Positions 33,579 through 41,534 of a DNA stretch of 64,000 nucleotides are shown here, in pieces (the stretch's first letter is position 1; every line of letters begins with the position of its first letter). The notes under the pieces are model-generated. The model did no database searches and was not told where the DNA came from. It was given only the letters and a program-made list of their open reading frames with translations. This DNA is from Shinella zoogloeoides (GTDB taxonomy: Bacteria > Pseudomonadota > Alphaproteobacteria > Rhizobiales > Rhizobiaceae): assembly GCF_033705735.1 (NCBI RefSeq), contig NZ_CP131130.1, positions 995,001 through 1,059,000 of the forward strand, in the 5' to 3' direction. Made by a program: the position numbers and the translations under genes.

Positions 33579-34249
33579 GCTGCGTGCACCTCCGGGAAAA
33601 AGCCGCGCCGTTGAAGAGCGAAATACATGTCTTTGAGGAGGAGAAGATCCTCCAGGCTATCGCGGTGCTCGCCCGGACGGCGGCCGAGGATCACCTCGCA
33701 AGCCTCCTCGAAACGTGGCCACCGATATTCCGTCGATGTCTCGACTTCGCTCGGGAGCTTGCAGATCTGCTGCGCATAGGGCTTCTGAAGGTCGACGAAT
33801 GTCGTCAGCGGCCGCGAGAGCCACAAGCGATCGAACGTGCTCGAGGGCTTGTTGAGGGAAATGGCGAAGCGCGCGAACAGGCTGGCCACGACCATGCGAT
33901 CCATGTCGCCGTAGGTGACGATCTTCATGTGCGATTCGAACGGCCCGACTTTCAGCATATCGGAGAGAATGCCGAGCGCGCGCGACTCTGGGATCCCGAG
34001 GCGCCCACAGGCCTTGTGGTCGATCCCGTGCTTCTCCAGCGCACCACCCTTCACCATCCGGCCATCCGGCTTCATGTAGGCGGAGAAATGGTTGATCACC
34101 TGGCCGGCATCGTTGCATTGCATCGCGGCCATGTATGGCGCCCACGGCTGCTGAGAACTGTCGATCGACTCGTTGCGAAGGTAGAGGCCGCTCGTGTGGA
34201 GATCGAGGAACAGGATGTTGGGTATTGCTACCGGAGCGACGTCACTCAC
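33575..34249 (-). CDS. DnaQ-like exonuclease-fold protein with altered active site
   Basis: 224 residues from a GTG at 34249 that overlaps the upstream stop (GTGA). ILFLDLHTSGLYLR aligns with exonuclease motif I (DxET), but the glutamate position is histidine. TYGDMDRMVVASL is motif II-like and HRDSLEDLLLLKDMYF motif III-like. Overall resemblance to ExoX/SbcB-like exonucleases is seen in the order of motifs; loss of one metal ligand suggests reduced or changed activity. A canonical relative is at 40025-40981. Confidence 0.62.
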   Translation of the reverse strand: MSDVAPVAIPNILFLDLHTSGLYLRNESIDSSQQPWAPYMAAMQCNDAGQVINHFSAYMKPDGRMVKGGALEKHGIDHKACGRLGIPESRALGILSDMLKVGPFESHMKIVTYGDMDRMVVASLFARFAISLNKPSSTFDRLWLSRPLTTFVDLQKPYAQQICKLPSEVETSTEYRWPRFEEACEVILGRRPGEHRDSLEDLLLLKDMYFALQRRGFFPEVHAA

Positions 34250-34449
34250 TGGACAGGCTCCTTTGCCCGCAGATCGAACATTTCGTAGCGTCTCCATGCG
34301 AGATCGGATCGGAGATTGATGAGAAAGCCTGCCTCTAGTTCGTTCTTTGCCCACGGTAGGGCCTCATCAAGAGGCAGGATGAAACGAGCAACATGATCCA
34401 TGTTCCTCTCCCCACCCCAGACATCACAGATGACTTTGCTTAGATTCAT
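34246..34449 (-). CDS. Small hypothetical phage protein
   Basis: 67 residues from the ATG 34449 (MNLSKVICDVWGGERNMDHVARF). Mixed composition, ending DLRAKEPVQ. Overlaps both neighbours by 4 bp. No family recognised. Confidence 0.55.
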   Translation of the reverse strand: MNLSKVICDVWGGERNMDHVARFILPLDEALPWAKNELEAGFLINLRSDLAWRRYEMFDLRAKEPVQ

Positions 34450-34694
34450 TTCGGCACCGCGTAACGGACTTCGACCATGTGGGCCGGGATGCGAGCTACG
34501 ATCTGGTCGCCCTTGATCACAGCGAAGAAGGGAATTGGCGCGCACTGGCCGTTCTCGGAATATGCGCGGATGCGGTCACACTTATGGGGGGACGCGGCGT
34601 TCGCAGATACCCAGAACCCGCCAGCATCCTCACCGGGGAACCAGATGGAATCGATCTCGCGGGTGTCTTCGCAAATGCTTGGAATGTCGTTCAT
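34446..34694 (-). CDS. Small hypothetical phage protein
   Basis: 82 residues with beta-strand character (IDSIWFPGEDAGGFWVSANAAS, FFAVIKGDQIVARIPAHMVEVRYAV). No recognised motif. ATGA overlap with the ASCH gene upstream. Confidence 0.58.
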   Translation of the reverse strand: MNDIPSICEDTREIDSIWFPGEDAGGFWVSANAASPHKCDRIRAYSENGQCAPIPFFAVIKGDQIVARIPAHMVEVRYAVPK

Positions 34695-35125
34695 GCTGAG
34701 ATCCTCTCACTGTCCTTCTCCCACTGTTTTCTCCAGTCAAAGAAGCCCAGGGCACCCCTTACCTTGATGAATTCGACCGGCCTCGGGTTGGCGAGAACGA
34801 AACCGTAGTCGCCAAAGAACCAAGGATTGTTCATCTCCGTGACGACGTCGACAATCTCGACTGTCCCGATGATGCCTCCTGTCTGCAGGTCCTTGAAATG
34901 AGGGAACGCGTGGAGTTGCTCCAACGTGGCGCCGGCATAGCGATACGTCTGGAGCGCGCTCCGCCATTGACTCATGTCTTTCTTTTGCCCGACATGGATT
35001 GCGATCTCGCCGCGGAATTTGGTCGACCAGTCGCGGTTCTCGACGGGCTTGCCTAGGTGGATGATGGAGTGGCCCCAAGGCTGAAGGATCGACAAGGCAA
35101 GCTTCGGGAGATGAGGATAGATCAT
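34691..35125 (-). CDS. ASCH-domain protein
   Basis: 144 residues from the ATG 35125. LALSILQPWGHSIIHLGKPVENRDWST is the ASCH/PUA-like start (QPWA..I..G.K..E.R.W), followed by RGEIAIHVGQKKD and GGIIGTVEIVDVV. ASCH domains bind RNA or act as small-ligand hydrolases; the exact role here is not known. ATGA overlap with the cupin gene upstream. Confidence 0.85.
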   Translation of the reverse strand: MIYPHLPKLALSILQPWGHSIIHLGKPVENRDWSTKFRGEIAIHVGQKKDMSQWRSALQTYRYAGATLEQLHAFPHFKDLQTGGIIGTVEIVDVVTEMNNPWFFGDYGFVLANPRPVEFIKVRGALGFFDWRKQWEKDSERISA

Positions 35126-35718
35126 GCCGCCACCATGTCGTTCAGGCCGACAGCGGCCTCTTCGTACTGGCTGAGGCGCGCCATGAGCTGATCGGCCGTG
35201 AAGCGGTCGTAGAGGCCCGTGGTTTGCGGCGCTGATTTGGTATGCATGAACGTCCTCGTGGGCAGTTCCGCCGGCACCTTGTCTGCCCATTGGTCGAGAA
35301 GAATTATCGTCCGGTCGGCATGCATACGGATCGTGTGGAGCTGATCGGTCGTCATGCGGTACGACTGCCCGCGGCGCAGCACAAAACGTTGCTCCTCCAG
35401 AAGCCGAGTCTCTCGCTTCCAAAGAAATCCGTCGCCGCCGAGGAGGGGAGTCCGCCATTCAAACTCCTCGTAGACGTCGCCGGCCGGGTCCTCGCTGTAA
35501 TAGGAGTTGGAGATGGCGCCGGTGATGACGGTGGTGTCGAAGTCGTACCGATGGTCGTGCGGATTGACGATCTCCGGCAGCCTCGTGAGATCTCCCTCGA
35601 AGAAATAGACCTTCCTTGTCCACTCCGGGGTTCGGAATAGGCAGAGGTAGTCGAAGCCCTTCACATGGAAGTTGCGGTACGAGTTCTCGAGCATCGCCTC
35701 GATAGGGGCATGTTCCAT
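35122..35718 (-). CDS. Cupin-like protein (cysteine-dioxygenase-like fold)
   Basis: 198 residues. A cupin motif 1-like segment VNPHDHRYDFDTTVITG has H54 and H56. A motif 2-like segment TDQLHTIRMHADRTIILLDQW has H128, between beta-strand-rich regions. This spacing is that of single-domain metal cupins. The gene abuts the 2OG-oxygenase-like gene, so both could act on the same substrate. No defined reaction; family assignment is from the motif pattern only. Confidence 0.6.
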   Translation of the reverse strand: MEHAPIEAMLENSYRNFHVKGFDYLCLFRTPEWTRKVYFFEGDLTRLPEIVNPHDHRYDFDTTVITGAISNSYYSEDPAGDVYEEFEWRTPLLGGDGFLWKRETRLLEEQRFVLRRGQSYRMTTDQLHTIRMHADRTIILLDQWADKVPAELPTRTFMHTKSAPQTTGLYDRFTADQLMARLSQYEEAAVGLNDMVAA

Positions 35719-36368
35719 CAGTTTGCGCTCCCGATCGGGTGGTTTCGCTCCGCCGTTCGCTCGACGTAGTCGGCGGGCAGGGGCAAGGCGTGATTGATGG
35801 AATTGCCCACAAGGTTGTACTTGTGGCGCGAGAATGAGACCTTGACGAAGGTGCGCATGCCCGGCTGCTTCACATCTGCGACACGATGGATCACGTACTG
35901 ATCCAGGAGGAGCAAATGCTTATCGGGATAGACGCGGTGGTGCGCGACGTCCTGCTCCGCAGCAGCTTCCATTTCTGCCAGCGAATCGTGGTGGTCCTGG
36001 GTGAACGCCGCCCTCTGTTCCGGCACCCAGAAGAGCGTGCCGTTGCAATTCGACCAGATGAAATTCAGGTCGTCGGTCAGGAAGCCGTCTGAGTGCCAGC
36101 CGGGCCGGTTCCCGGGGTTGTCGGCGGTCACCCAGAGAGTCTTGGCCGTGAGATAGATATAGTACGGCGCCAAGTCGCCAGCGAGCGAGCGCACCGCCCG
36201 ATCAACGATCGGTTCGAACTGGGCGAGATTGGCCGGATAGTGCAGTTCCAATTTCCCCATGGGCGCGGTGGGCACCTTGATCGGGCAGTACAGCCAGAAC
36301 ATCATCTCCCTCGGCTCGAGCTCGATGCGGCCGAGGTCGCACGGGGGCTTTCCGTAGAGCTCATGCAT
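35718..36368 (-). CDS. 2-oxoglutarate/Fe(II) oxygenase-like protein
   Basis: 216 residues from the ATG 36368. The facial-triad pattern is present: HxD at H92/D94 in RPGWHSDGF, the distal histidine H161 in DQYVIHRVADV, and R172 eleven residues later for the 2OG carboxylate. These stand in the right order and spacing for a jelly-roll dioxygenase. In phages such enzymes include DNA-base oxidases, but nothing here identifies the substrate. It is followed without gap by a cupin gene. Confidence 0.62.
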   Translation of the reverse strand: MHELYGKPPCDLGRIELEPREMMFWLYCPIKVPTAPMGKLELHYPANLAQFEPIVDRAVRSLAGDLAPYYIYLTAKTLWVTADNPGNRPGWHSDGFLTDDLNFIWSNCNGTLFWVPEQRAAFTQDHHDSLAEMEAAAEQDVAHHRVYPDKHLLLLDQYVIHRVADVKQPGMRTFVKVSFSRHKYNLVGNSINHALPLPADYVERTAERNHPIGSAN

Positions 36369-36732
36369 GGGTGATCTCCTCGAAGATGTAGAGACCGAGC
36401 TCCATTTGCACGAAGACCGCACAGAACCCCACATAGCGAAGCTCGACATCGTCCGGCATTTTCCCGCCGCACTTGAATGACCAGAACGTCCGCGTCTCGT
36501 CAGGCACGTCCGTGCGAACAACCGCCCACAGCCAGAACATGCCGCCCTGATCAGCGACACGAATGATTTCGGCGCCGGCGGGGAGCTTCATTGTGAAGCG
36601 CTCGAGAACTGGCATCTGGTACTTGAAGATGACGCGGCCTGTGGCGTCGGACATCTTCTTCCCGCGCGTGGCTTCGTCCCATTGGTCAGCCTGGGCGCCA
36701 GCGGCCCATGAATCATCGACTCTGGTGCTCAT
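36361..36732 (-). CDS. DUF7352-like phage protein, copy 2
   Basis: 123 residues. FKYQMPVLERFTMKLPAGAEIIRVADQGGMFWLWAVV followed by LRYVGFCAVFVQMELGLYIFEE is the DUF7352 arrangement. It shares this order with the 26829-27143 protein but the sequence is far diverged, so these are old paralogues. ATGA overlap with thyX upstream and 8-bp overlap with the oxygenase gene downstream. Role unknown. Confidence 0.7.
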   Translation of the reverse strand: MSTRVDDSWAAGAQADQWDEATRGKKMSDATGRVIFKYQMPVLERFTMKLPAGAEIIRVADQGGMFWLWAVVRTDVPDETRTFWSFKCGGKMPDDVELRYVGFCAVFVQMELGLYIFEEITHA

Positions 36733-37622
36733 GCCGCGACGCCCAACTGGTGACGGTACTGACGGAAGCCAACAAAGTTGGCGTGCTCGCGCTCATTCTC
36801 CCAGCGGATGTAGTAGTCTCCGGGGTAGCCGATCTTGCTACCGGCATCGGCCTGAGCAACTTGCTCGCAGGGTGACGCATGCATCGGCCGGCTGCCGACG
36901 AGCTTGTCGTGAAGCTTGACCGCGCGCTCGATTGTCATATCGAAGCCGTCGACCGTTTTATAGGAAGTGCCGGCGCACCGGGCGACGGATAGCTTTTTAG
37001 CGTAGTCTAGCCAGCGTTCGGACGGAAGCTCAGCGAGATCGCGCTCGTTCACGAATGGAAGATGCCAGCCTCCGGGCTCAAGCGTCTGAATTGGGTCTTG
37101 ATCGAGGCATTTCCGGATTTCTCGGGCGAGCATCTGAATGTGCGGCTCGGCATCCTTGTGATCGCGGAGTTCAAGGAAGTTGTCCCACTCGGTCGCCGAC
37201 ACGAGCACGGTGATGTGCATAAAAGGCTCAAGCAGGCGATTGACGACCTGCTTGTGATAGCCGGCCTCTTCATAAGCCCGCGCGATCCGAATGGCGTAAT
37301 CGCGCGCTTCATACCATGCCTCTTCACGAGTGCGGTAATCTGCGATCGGCGTGAGCACCTTCGCTGAACATTCCTCGAACGCCTGCATGCCTCGCTGGTC
37401 GGCGCCCCAATGCAACGGCATGGCGGTATCGGCGAGGATGTCGTCGATGATCTTCTTCACTGGGATTGCCCGGCTGCTCGCGGCGTTCCGGCTGAGTGCC
37501 CGATGCGTCATGAACTCGGCATGGATGAACCGCGGATAGCGCAGCAGCAGCGTTGACAGCACGTTGTCCGGCGCCGAGGCGTTACGCGAGCGGAGAACAG
37601 TCTTGGCGGAAACGGTGGTCAC
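36729..37622 (-). CDS. thyX: FAD-dependent thymidylate synthase ThyX
   Basis: 297 residues. Converts dUMP to dTMP with FAD, NADPH and methylene-THF. The ThyX motif RHRx7S appears as THRALSRNAASSR at residues 39-51, with the first arginine replaced by threonine. EDAEPHIQ-like (DHKDAEPHIQMLAREIRKCL) and the C-terminal ARCAGTSYKT are family features. It is adjacent to a dNMP kinase, forming a nucleotide-supply pair. Overlaps its neighbour genes by 4 bp each. Confidence 0.9.
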   Translation of the reverse strand: MTTVSAKTVLRSRNASAPDNVLSTLLLRYPRFIHAEFMTHRALSRNAASSRAIPVKKIIDDILADTAMPLHWGADQRGMQAFEECSAKVLTPIADYRTREEAWYEARDYAIRIARAYEEAGYHKQVVNRLLEPFMHITVLVSATEWDNFLELRDHKDAEPHIQMLAREIRKCLDQDPIQTLEPGGWHLPFVNERDLAELPSERWLDYAKKLSVARCAGTSYKTVDGFDMTIERAVKLHDKLVGSRPMHASPCEQVAQADAGSKIGYPGDYYIRWENEREHANFVGFRQYRHQLGVAA

Positions 37623-38467
37623 TGGCGGGGACCTTTCATGGCAATGACTTCATGGACGAAGCGCTCGGAGGCGAGCTTCAATTCGGCCAGGTCGGAATGG
37701 TTGTTGATGACGAAGTCGTAGGAGAAGTCTTCCACGCCCATGTCCGCGGCGTTCGAGGTCACGGTCTCGGCATCGTGCCGGTCGACGAAGACTGTGATGA
37801 ACTCGCAGTCCTTCACGAGCGTCTTCATGAAATTGATCGCGTCGGGCTCCCGAGCGAAGATAAAGCCGATCTGTGCGGCTCGGGCCGACTGGAACATCGC
37901 GTGCTCCATTTCCGCGACGGTCCGCCGGGAAATGAACCGGTCGTACTTCTCGAACGCGGTCTTCAGTTCCGCCCAGAGCGCACGCTTCTCAGGCGTTTTG
38001 GGCTCTTCGGCTATGCCGGCCGCCTCGGTGATCGCCTTCACGAAATCAACAGTGCTGGAAGAGTAGGCGCCCCAGCCCATGTATGCGAAGAAATTGCCGG
38101 CGAACTCGACGAACGTGTCCTTGCCGGCGCGTGGGTAGCCGTTGACGATGACGACGATCTTCCGACGTTCGTGCGTTGCCTTGAAGATTTTCATTTTCTT
38201 GCGTTCCTCAAGCGCGTCTCGGCGCGCGTTGGTGGCGTCCAAGGAAGGGCAGCGACGGATCTCGCCCATCCGAAAAGCTCGCTTCCAAAGAGGCCAGGCG
38301 CTGGCCCCCTTGGTGTAGAATTCTCTGGCGATGCCTCGGCGATCCAGCCAATAGGAGTGCAGGTTCCCGCGGCGATCCCGCGTGAATTTGACGGTCCCTT
38401 GGCCGAGCATTGCTGCCCCGAAAGCCACGATGAAGCAGTTCGCCGGAAACCTTGCCGGCAGTCTCAT
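37619..38467 (-). CDS. Deoxynucleoside monophosphate kinase-like protein
   Basis: 282 residues. The C-terminal two thirds hold a P-loop kinase: IVVIVNGYPRAGKDT with Walker A at 110-118, and FEKYDRFISRRTVAEMEHAMF plus REPDAINF, like phage T4 gp1-type dNMP kinases. The first ~92 residues form an extra basic segment (TRDRRGNLHSYWLDRRGIAREFY) not found in the kinase family; an internal start at residue 92 is possible. Lies between dnaN (3-bp gap) and thyX. Confidence 0.82.
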   Translation of the reverse strand: MRLPARFPANCFIVAFGAAMLGQGTVKFTRDRRGNLHSYWLDRRGIAREFYTKGASAWPLWKRAFRMGEIRRCPSLDATNARRDALEERKKMKIFKATHERRKIVVIVNGYPRAGKDTFVEFAGNFFAYMGWGAYSSSTVDFVKAITEAAGIAEEPKTPEKRALWAELKTAFEKYDRFISRRTVAEMEHAMFQSARAAQIGFIFAREPDAINFMKTLVKDCEFITVFVDRHDAETVTSNAADMGVEDFSYDFVINNHSDLAELKLASERFVHEVIAMKGPRQ

Positions 38468-38470
38468 GCG

Positions 38471-39586
38471 CTAGACGCGCATCGGCATGAGGACGTAGAG
38501 GGTCTCTTCCCCTTCTTCGTCCCGGATCACCGTCGGGCTTCCAGAGTCCGCGAGGCTGATGCGCGCTCGCTTCGATTGAACATTCACGAGGATGTCGTTG
38601 ATGTATTTGGCGTTGAAGCCGATCTGCAGCGGCGGCTGGTCGTCGGGAAAGTCAATCGCGACGTCATCCTCGGCGCTACCCGAGTCGGGGTTCGTGACCT
38701 CCAAATGGAGATTGTTCTCCGCGAACGTCATCTTCACGGCGCGGCCGCGCTCGCTGGAGATGGTCGCCACTCGATCGGTCGCCGCGCGGATCGCGTCGGT
38801 GTCAGCGAGCGCAACGATGTTGTTCTGCGTGGGGATGACGCGCCCGTAGTCAGGGAAGGTCCCGTCGATGAGCTTCGAAAGCAGGATGACGTCGCCGCAT
38901 CGCAGACGGATCTTCGTGTCCGAGACATCGATGTGGGCTTCGTCGTCGCCGAGCACCTTCTCGAACTCGCCGACGGTCTTCCTCGGGACGATCACTGCGG
39001 GCATCTCGCCAGAACCTGGCGGCGCGTCGGTCTGGGCGCGAGCGAGGCGGTGACCATCCGTTGCAACCGCTCGGAGCACCTTTTGTCCCTTGTCGTCGAC
39101 CGTGTGCATGAAGATGCCGTTCAGATAGTAGCGCGTCTCCTCGGTCGAGATCGCGAATTTTGTCCGGGCGATCAGCGTCTTGAGTTGAGCCGACGGCATG
39201 GAGAACGAATGCGAGAACTCACCAACGCCCATATAGGGGAAGTCGGAGAAGGGCAGGCACTGCAATTTGAACTTCGACCGGCCGGCGCCGACCGAGATGG
39301 TGGAATGGTCAGACGAAAGGTCGAAGCTCACCTCCGAAGAGGACAGCTTGCGGACGATGTCGCTGAGCAACTGTGCCGGCACGGTAGTCTCGCCGACAAC
39401 CGAGACTTGAGCAGGGACGGTGAGATGGATCTCCAGGTCCAGGTTGGAGGCTCGCATCGTCAGAGATGCGTCGGCGGCGATCAGCGCGACGTTGGAGAGA
39501 ATGGGGACCGTATTACGGCGCTCGACGACACCGGTTGCGTGCGAGATCGCCCTGGCGATCACAGACTTTTCGATAGTGAATTTCAT
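38471..39586 (-). CDS. dnaN: Phage-encoded DNA polymerase III beta subunit (sliding clamp)
   Basis: 371 residues, full length for a bacterial beta clamp with three pseudo-repeats. MKFTIEKSVIARAISHATGVVERRNTVPILSNV is the DnaN start. Other landmarks are ATDGHRLA, PRKTVGEFEKVL, FPDYGRVIP and the C-terminal YVLMPMRV that closes the clamp cleft. It starts with a TAATG overlap on the upstream small membrane gene. A complete clamp in a prophage is unusual; it is similar to but distinct from a host copy not present in this window. Confidence 0.95.
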   Translation of the reverse strand: MKFTIEKSVIARAISHATGVVERRNTVPILSNVALIAADASLTMRASNLDLEIHLTVPAQVSVVGETTVPAQLLSDIVRKLSSSEVSFDLSSDHSTISVGAGRSKFKLQCLPFSDFPYMGVGEFSHSFSMPSAQLKTLIARTKFAISTEETRYYLNGIFMHTVDDKGQKVLRAVATDGHRLARAQTDAPPGSGEMPAVIVPRKTVGEFEKVLGDDEAHIDVSDTKIRLRCGDVILLSKLIDGTFPDYGRVIPTQNNIVALADTDAIRAATDRVATISSERGRAVKMTFAENNLHLEVTNPDSGSAEDDVAIDFPDDQPPLQIGFNAKYINDILVNVQSKRARISLADSGSPTVIRDEEGEETLYVLMPMRV

Positions 39587-39783
39587 TAAAACACTCCAAA
39601 CCAGACGCCGGCGCCGTGGACGATGCCCACTGGGGCGACGATGCAGCCGAATGCGAGGAGAACCCAGGCACTGGCCTTGATGCAGACGATGACGTGGGTG
39701 ACCCATGCCGCGACGAGGGCTAGCCCGAAGGACAGGCCGGAAATCGATGAGCAGACCACGAAGAAGAGAGAGAGGAGGCGCAT
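39586..39783 (-). CDS. Small two-TM membrane protein
   Basis: 65 residues, mostly hydrophobic with helices at about 4-28 and 36-58 (LLSLFFVVCSSISGLSFGLALVAAW; WVLLAFGCIVAPVGIVHG). Coupled to dnaN (TAATG) and overlapping the upstream gene (ATGA). A holin is unlikely in an early operon; role unknown. Confidence 0.65.
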   Translation of the reverse strand: MRLLSLFFVVCSSISGLSFGLALVAAWVTHVIVCIKASAWVLLAFGCIVAPVGIVHGAGVWFGVF

Positions 39784-40028
39784 CAGAACTTCATCCCCTC
39801 GAGCTTGGCGATCGACTTCCGGAGCGATTTGATCTTCTTGGGGATCAAGGTCTCGTTGATGTACCGCACGGCCTCTTCGCGCGTTGCGAAGGCGTCGCGC
39901 CCGAGTTTGAAGCCACTGAAACCACGCTTCATGTCGTAAAGGTAAGCGGGGTCGCCGGACGAGGGCTCGAGTTCCGCCTCCTCGATTTTCCCGGTGGAGA
40001 GAACGTATTTGACGATGAAGTATTTCAA
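39783..40028 (-). CDS. Small hypothetical phage protein
   Basis: 81 residues, basic C-terminus (TLIPKKIKSLRKSIAKLEGMKF); the N-terminal YFIVKYVLSTGKIEEAELEPSS is beta-rich. ATGA overlaps with both neighbours. No family recognised, though similar small proteins accompany phage exonucleases. Confidence 0.62.
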   Translation of the reverse strand: MKYFIVKYVLSTGKIEEAELEPSSGDPAYLYDMKRGFSGFKLGRDAFATREEAVRYINETLIPKKIKSLRKSIAKLEGMKF

Positions 40029-40981
40029 AGCGGCAACTCCTGGGTGTCAGCGCAAGCAGTCGGCTTCGGGTGCTCCCGTTGGTCGGACTTGGTGTGCGAG
40101 AAATCGGTAAAGGGCTTCTCCTCGTCCGGTTTTTCGAACCGCTCGGTCTCGGGCATGCCGTTCTTCCGATACTGGCGGTTCAGTTCATCGAGCTCCCAAG
40201 CGTTACGCTGGTCGATCTCGCGCTGGGCGAGATGAAAACTGGCCGTGTGCATCGTGTTCTCGTCGAAGTCCTTGGTGAGTATCCAGGAGAGGAAGCCGCT
40301 GTCGACCTCCGACCATGGCGTGCCTTTTCCTTTGCCGCCGTAGTCGCGCCACTTGCCAATCTTACAGCGGGGCAGGAGAGCCGGCTCGTTTGTCCACTTG
40401 ATCAGTGTTTCGAACGAATGGCCGGCGTTGAGCGCTTCCCGAAGAGTGAAGGCTGTGATGTACGAGTCAGGCAGCGCGCGGTGAACGGGACACGCTTGGG
40501 CCGGGTCCAGGCCATCCGGGTCAAGGTAGTACCTGATCGCATTGTTGGAATGCGACGCGGCCTCCGGCCAAAGACGGAGCGCAACCTTGTAGGTGCAAAT
40601 CCACGGCAGATCGCCGGCGGCCCGGCCAATAAGCGTTTTCTCCGCCTCGATGTTGTGGGCCGCAAGGGCAACGATCTTCTTGAACGGGCTGTTGACGAAG
40701 GTGACAAACGGCGCCACCTTTTCCCAGGACGGGGCGCTCGCAACGTCACCGTTGGTGATGTTGTGAATTCCCGAGGTTTCCGGAGGAATTGGTCCGTAGG
40801 GCTTGACCAGTGTGGTCGTGCTGTCATCCGGCATCTGGCCGACACGCCAGTCGAATGGATTACCGAGCATGTCATGTTGATCGGTCCACACATCAGTGTG
40901 GCCGTATTCCACGATCCCCGGCTCGGCGCCGAGGGGATCCGGTCCCGTTTCGAGGTCGATAACACGGATGACGCTTCTCAT
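40025..40981 (-). CDS. DEDDh 3'-5' exonuclease, ExoX-like
   Basis: 318 residues. Motif I RVIDLETGPDP gives D9 and E11. Motif II is around ALAAHNIEAEKTLI, with a glutamate where aspartate is usual. Motif III PVHRALPDSYITAFTL has the H-x4-D of DEDDh enzymes. The first 200 residues match exodeoxyribonuclease X-type proteins; the last ~110 are an extension of unknown role ending in a charged tail. It could trim 3' ends in recombination or act as a proofreading partner. Confidence 0.85.
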   Translation of the reverse strand: MRSVIRVIDLETGPDPLGAEPGIVEYGHTDVWTDQHDMLGNPFDWRVGQMPDDSTTTLVKPYGPIPPETSGIHNITNGDVASAPSWEKVAPFVTFVNSPFKKIVALAAHNIEAEKTLIGRAAGDLPWICTYKVALRLWPEAASHSNNAIRYYLDPDGLDPAQACPVHRALPDSYITAFTLREALNAGHSFETLIKWTNEPALLPRCKIGKWRDYGGKGKGTPWSEVDSGFLSWILTKDFDENTMHTASFHLAQREIDQRNAWELDELNRQYRKNGMPETERFEKPDEEKPFTDFSHTKSDQREHPKPTACADTQELPL

Positions 40982-41523
40982 GCTGCGACCTCGACGTCGG
41001 CGAGCACGCGCATCGAAACGATGCTGTCGGGATCGCGCACGGGCTCACCACGCTTGATAGCGTCGATCACCTCCATGCCCTCCACCACATGGCCCCAGAC
41101 GGAATACTGCTTGTTCAGCCAGGGCGCGTCCGTGAAGCAGATGAAGAACTGCGAGTTGGCGGAGTTCGGCATCTGGCTGCGCGCCATGGAGCAGGTGCCG
41201 CGCACATGGCTCATGTTGGAGAATTCGGCCTTGAGGTCCGGCTTATCCGAACCGCCCATGCCTGCGCGACCGGGATTGTAATCCGCGCTGCCCTGCTTGC
41301 CGAACTTCACGTCGCCCGTCTGGGCCATGAAGTCCTCGATCACGCGGTGGAAGACGACGCCGTCATAGGCGCCTTCGCGCGCCAGTTCCTTGATGCGGGC
41401 GACATGGCTCGGCGCGATCTCAGGCAGCAGCTTAATGAGAACCTTGCCCTTCGTGGTCTCCATCACGATGGCATTCTCGGAATTATCGATGGTTTTGATC
41501 ACCTGGAAGAAACCTTTCGTCAT
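40978..41523 (-). CDS. Peptidyl-prolyl cis-trans isomerase (cyclophilin), host-like
   Basis: 181 residues. Full cyclophilin: FHRVIEDFMAQTGD, the active-site FHRxI and QxGD, GTCSMARSQMPNSANSQFFICF and WLNKQYSVWGHVVEGMEV are intact. The sequence is strikingly like the cytoplasmic PpiB of rhizobia. It sits inside the phage operon between recT and the exonuclease, with a novel N-terminal ~18 residues (MTKGFFQVIKTIDNSENA). There is no signal peptide, so it acts in the cytoplasm. Its ribosome binding site is poor. Recent capture of a host gene is likely. Confidence 0.95.
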   Translation of the reverse strand: MTKGFFQVIKTIDNSENAIVMETTKGKVLIKLLPEIAPSHVARIKELAREGAYDGVVFHRVIEDFMAQTGDVKFGKQGSADYNPGRAGMGGSDKPDLKAEFSNMSHVRGTCSMARSQMPNSANSQFFICFTDAPWLNKQYSVWGHVVEGMEVIDAIKRGEPVRDPDSIVSMRVLADVEVAA

Positions 41524-41534
41524 GGCGTTTGTGC

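Noticed and set aside
37553..39589. Plus-strand open frame of 678 codons
   Set aside because: Complement of dNMP kinase and dnaN, both firmly identified on the minus strand.
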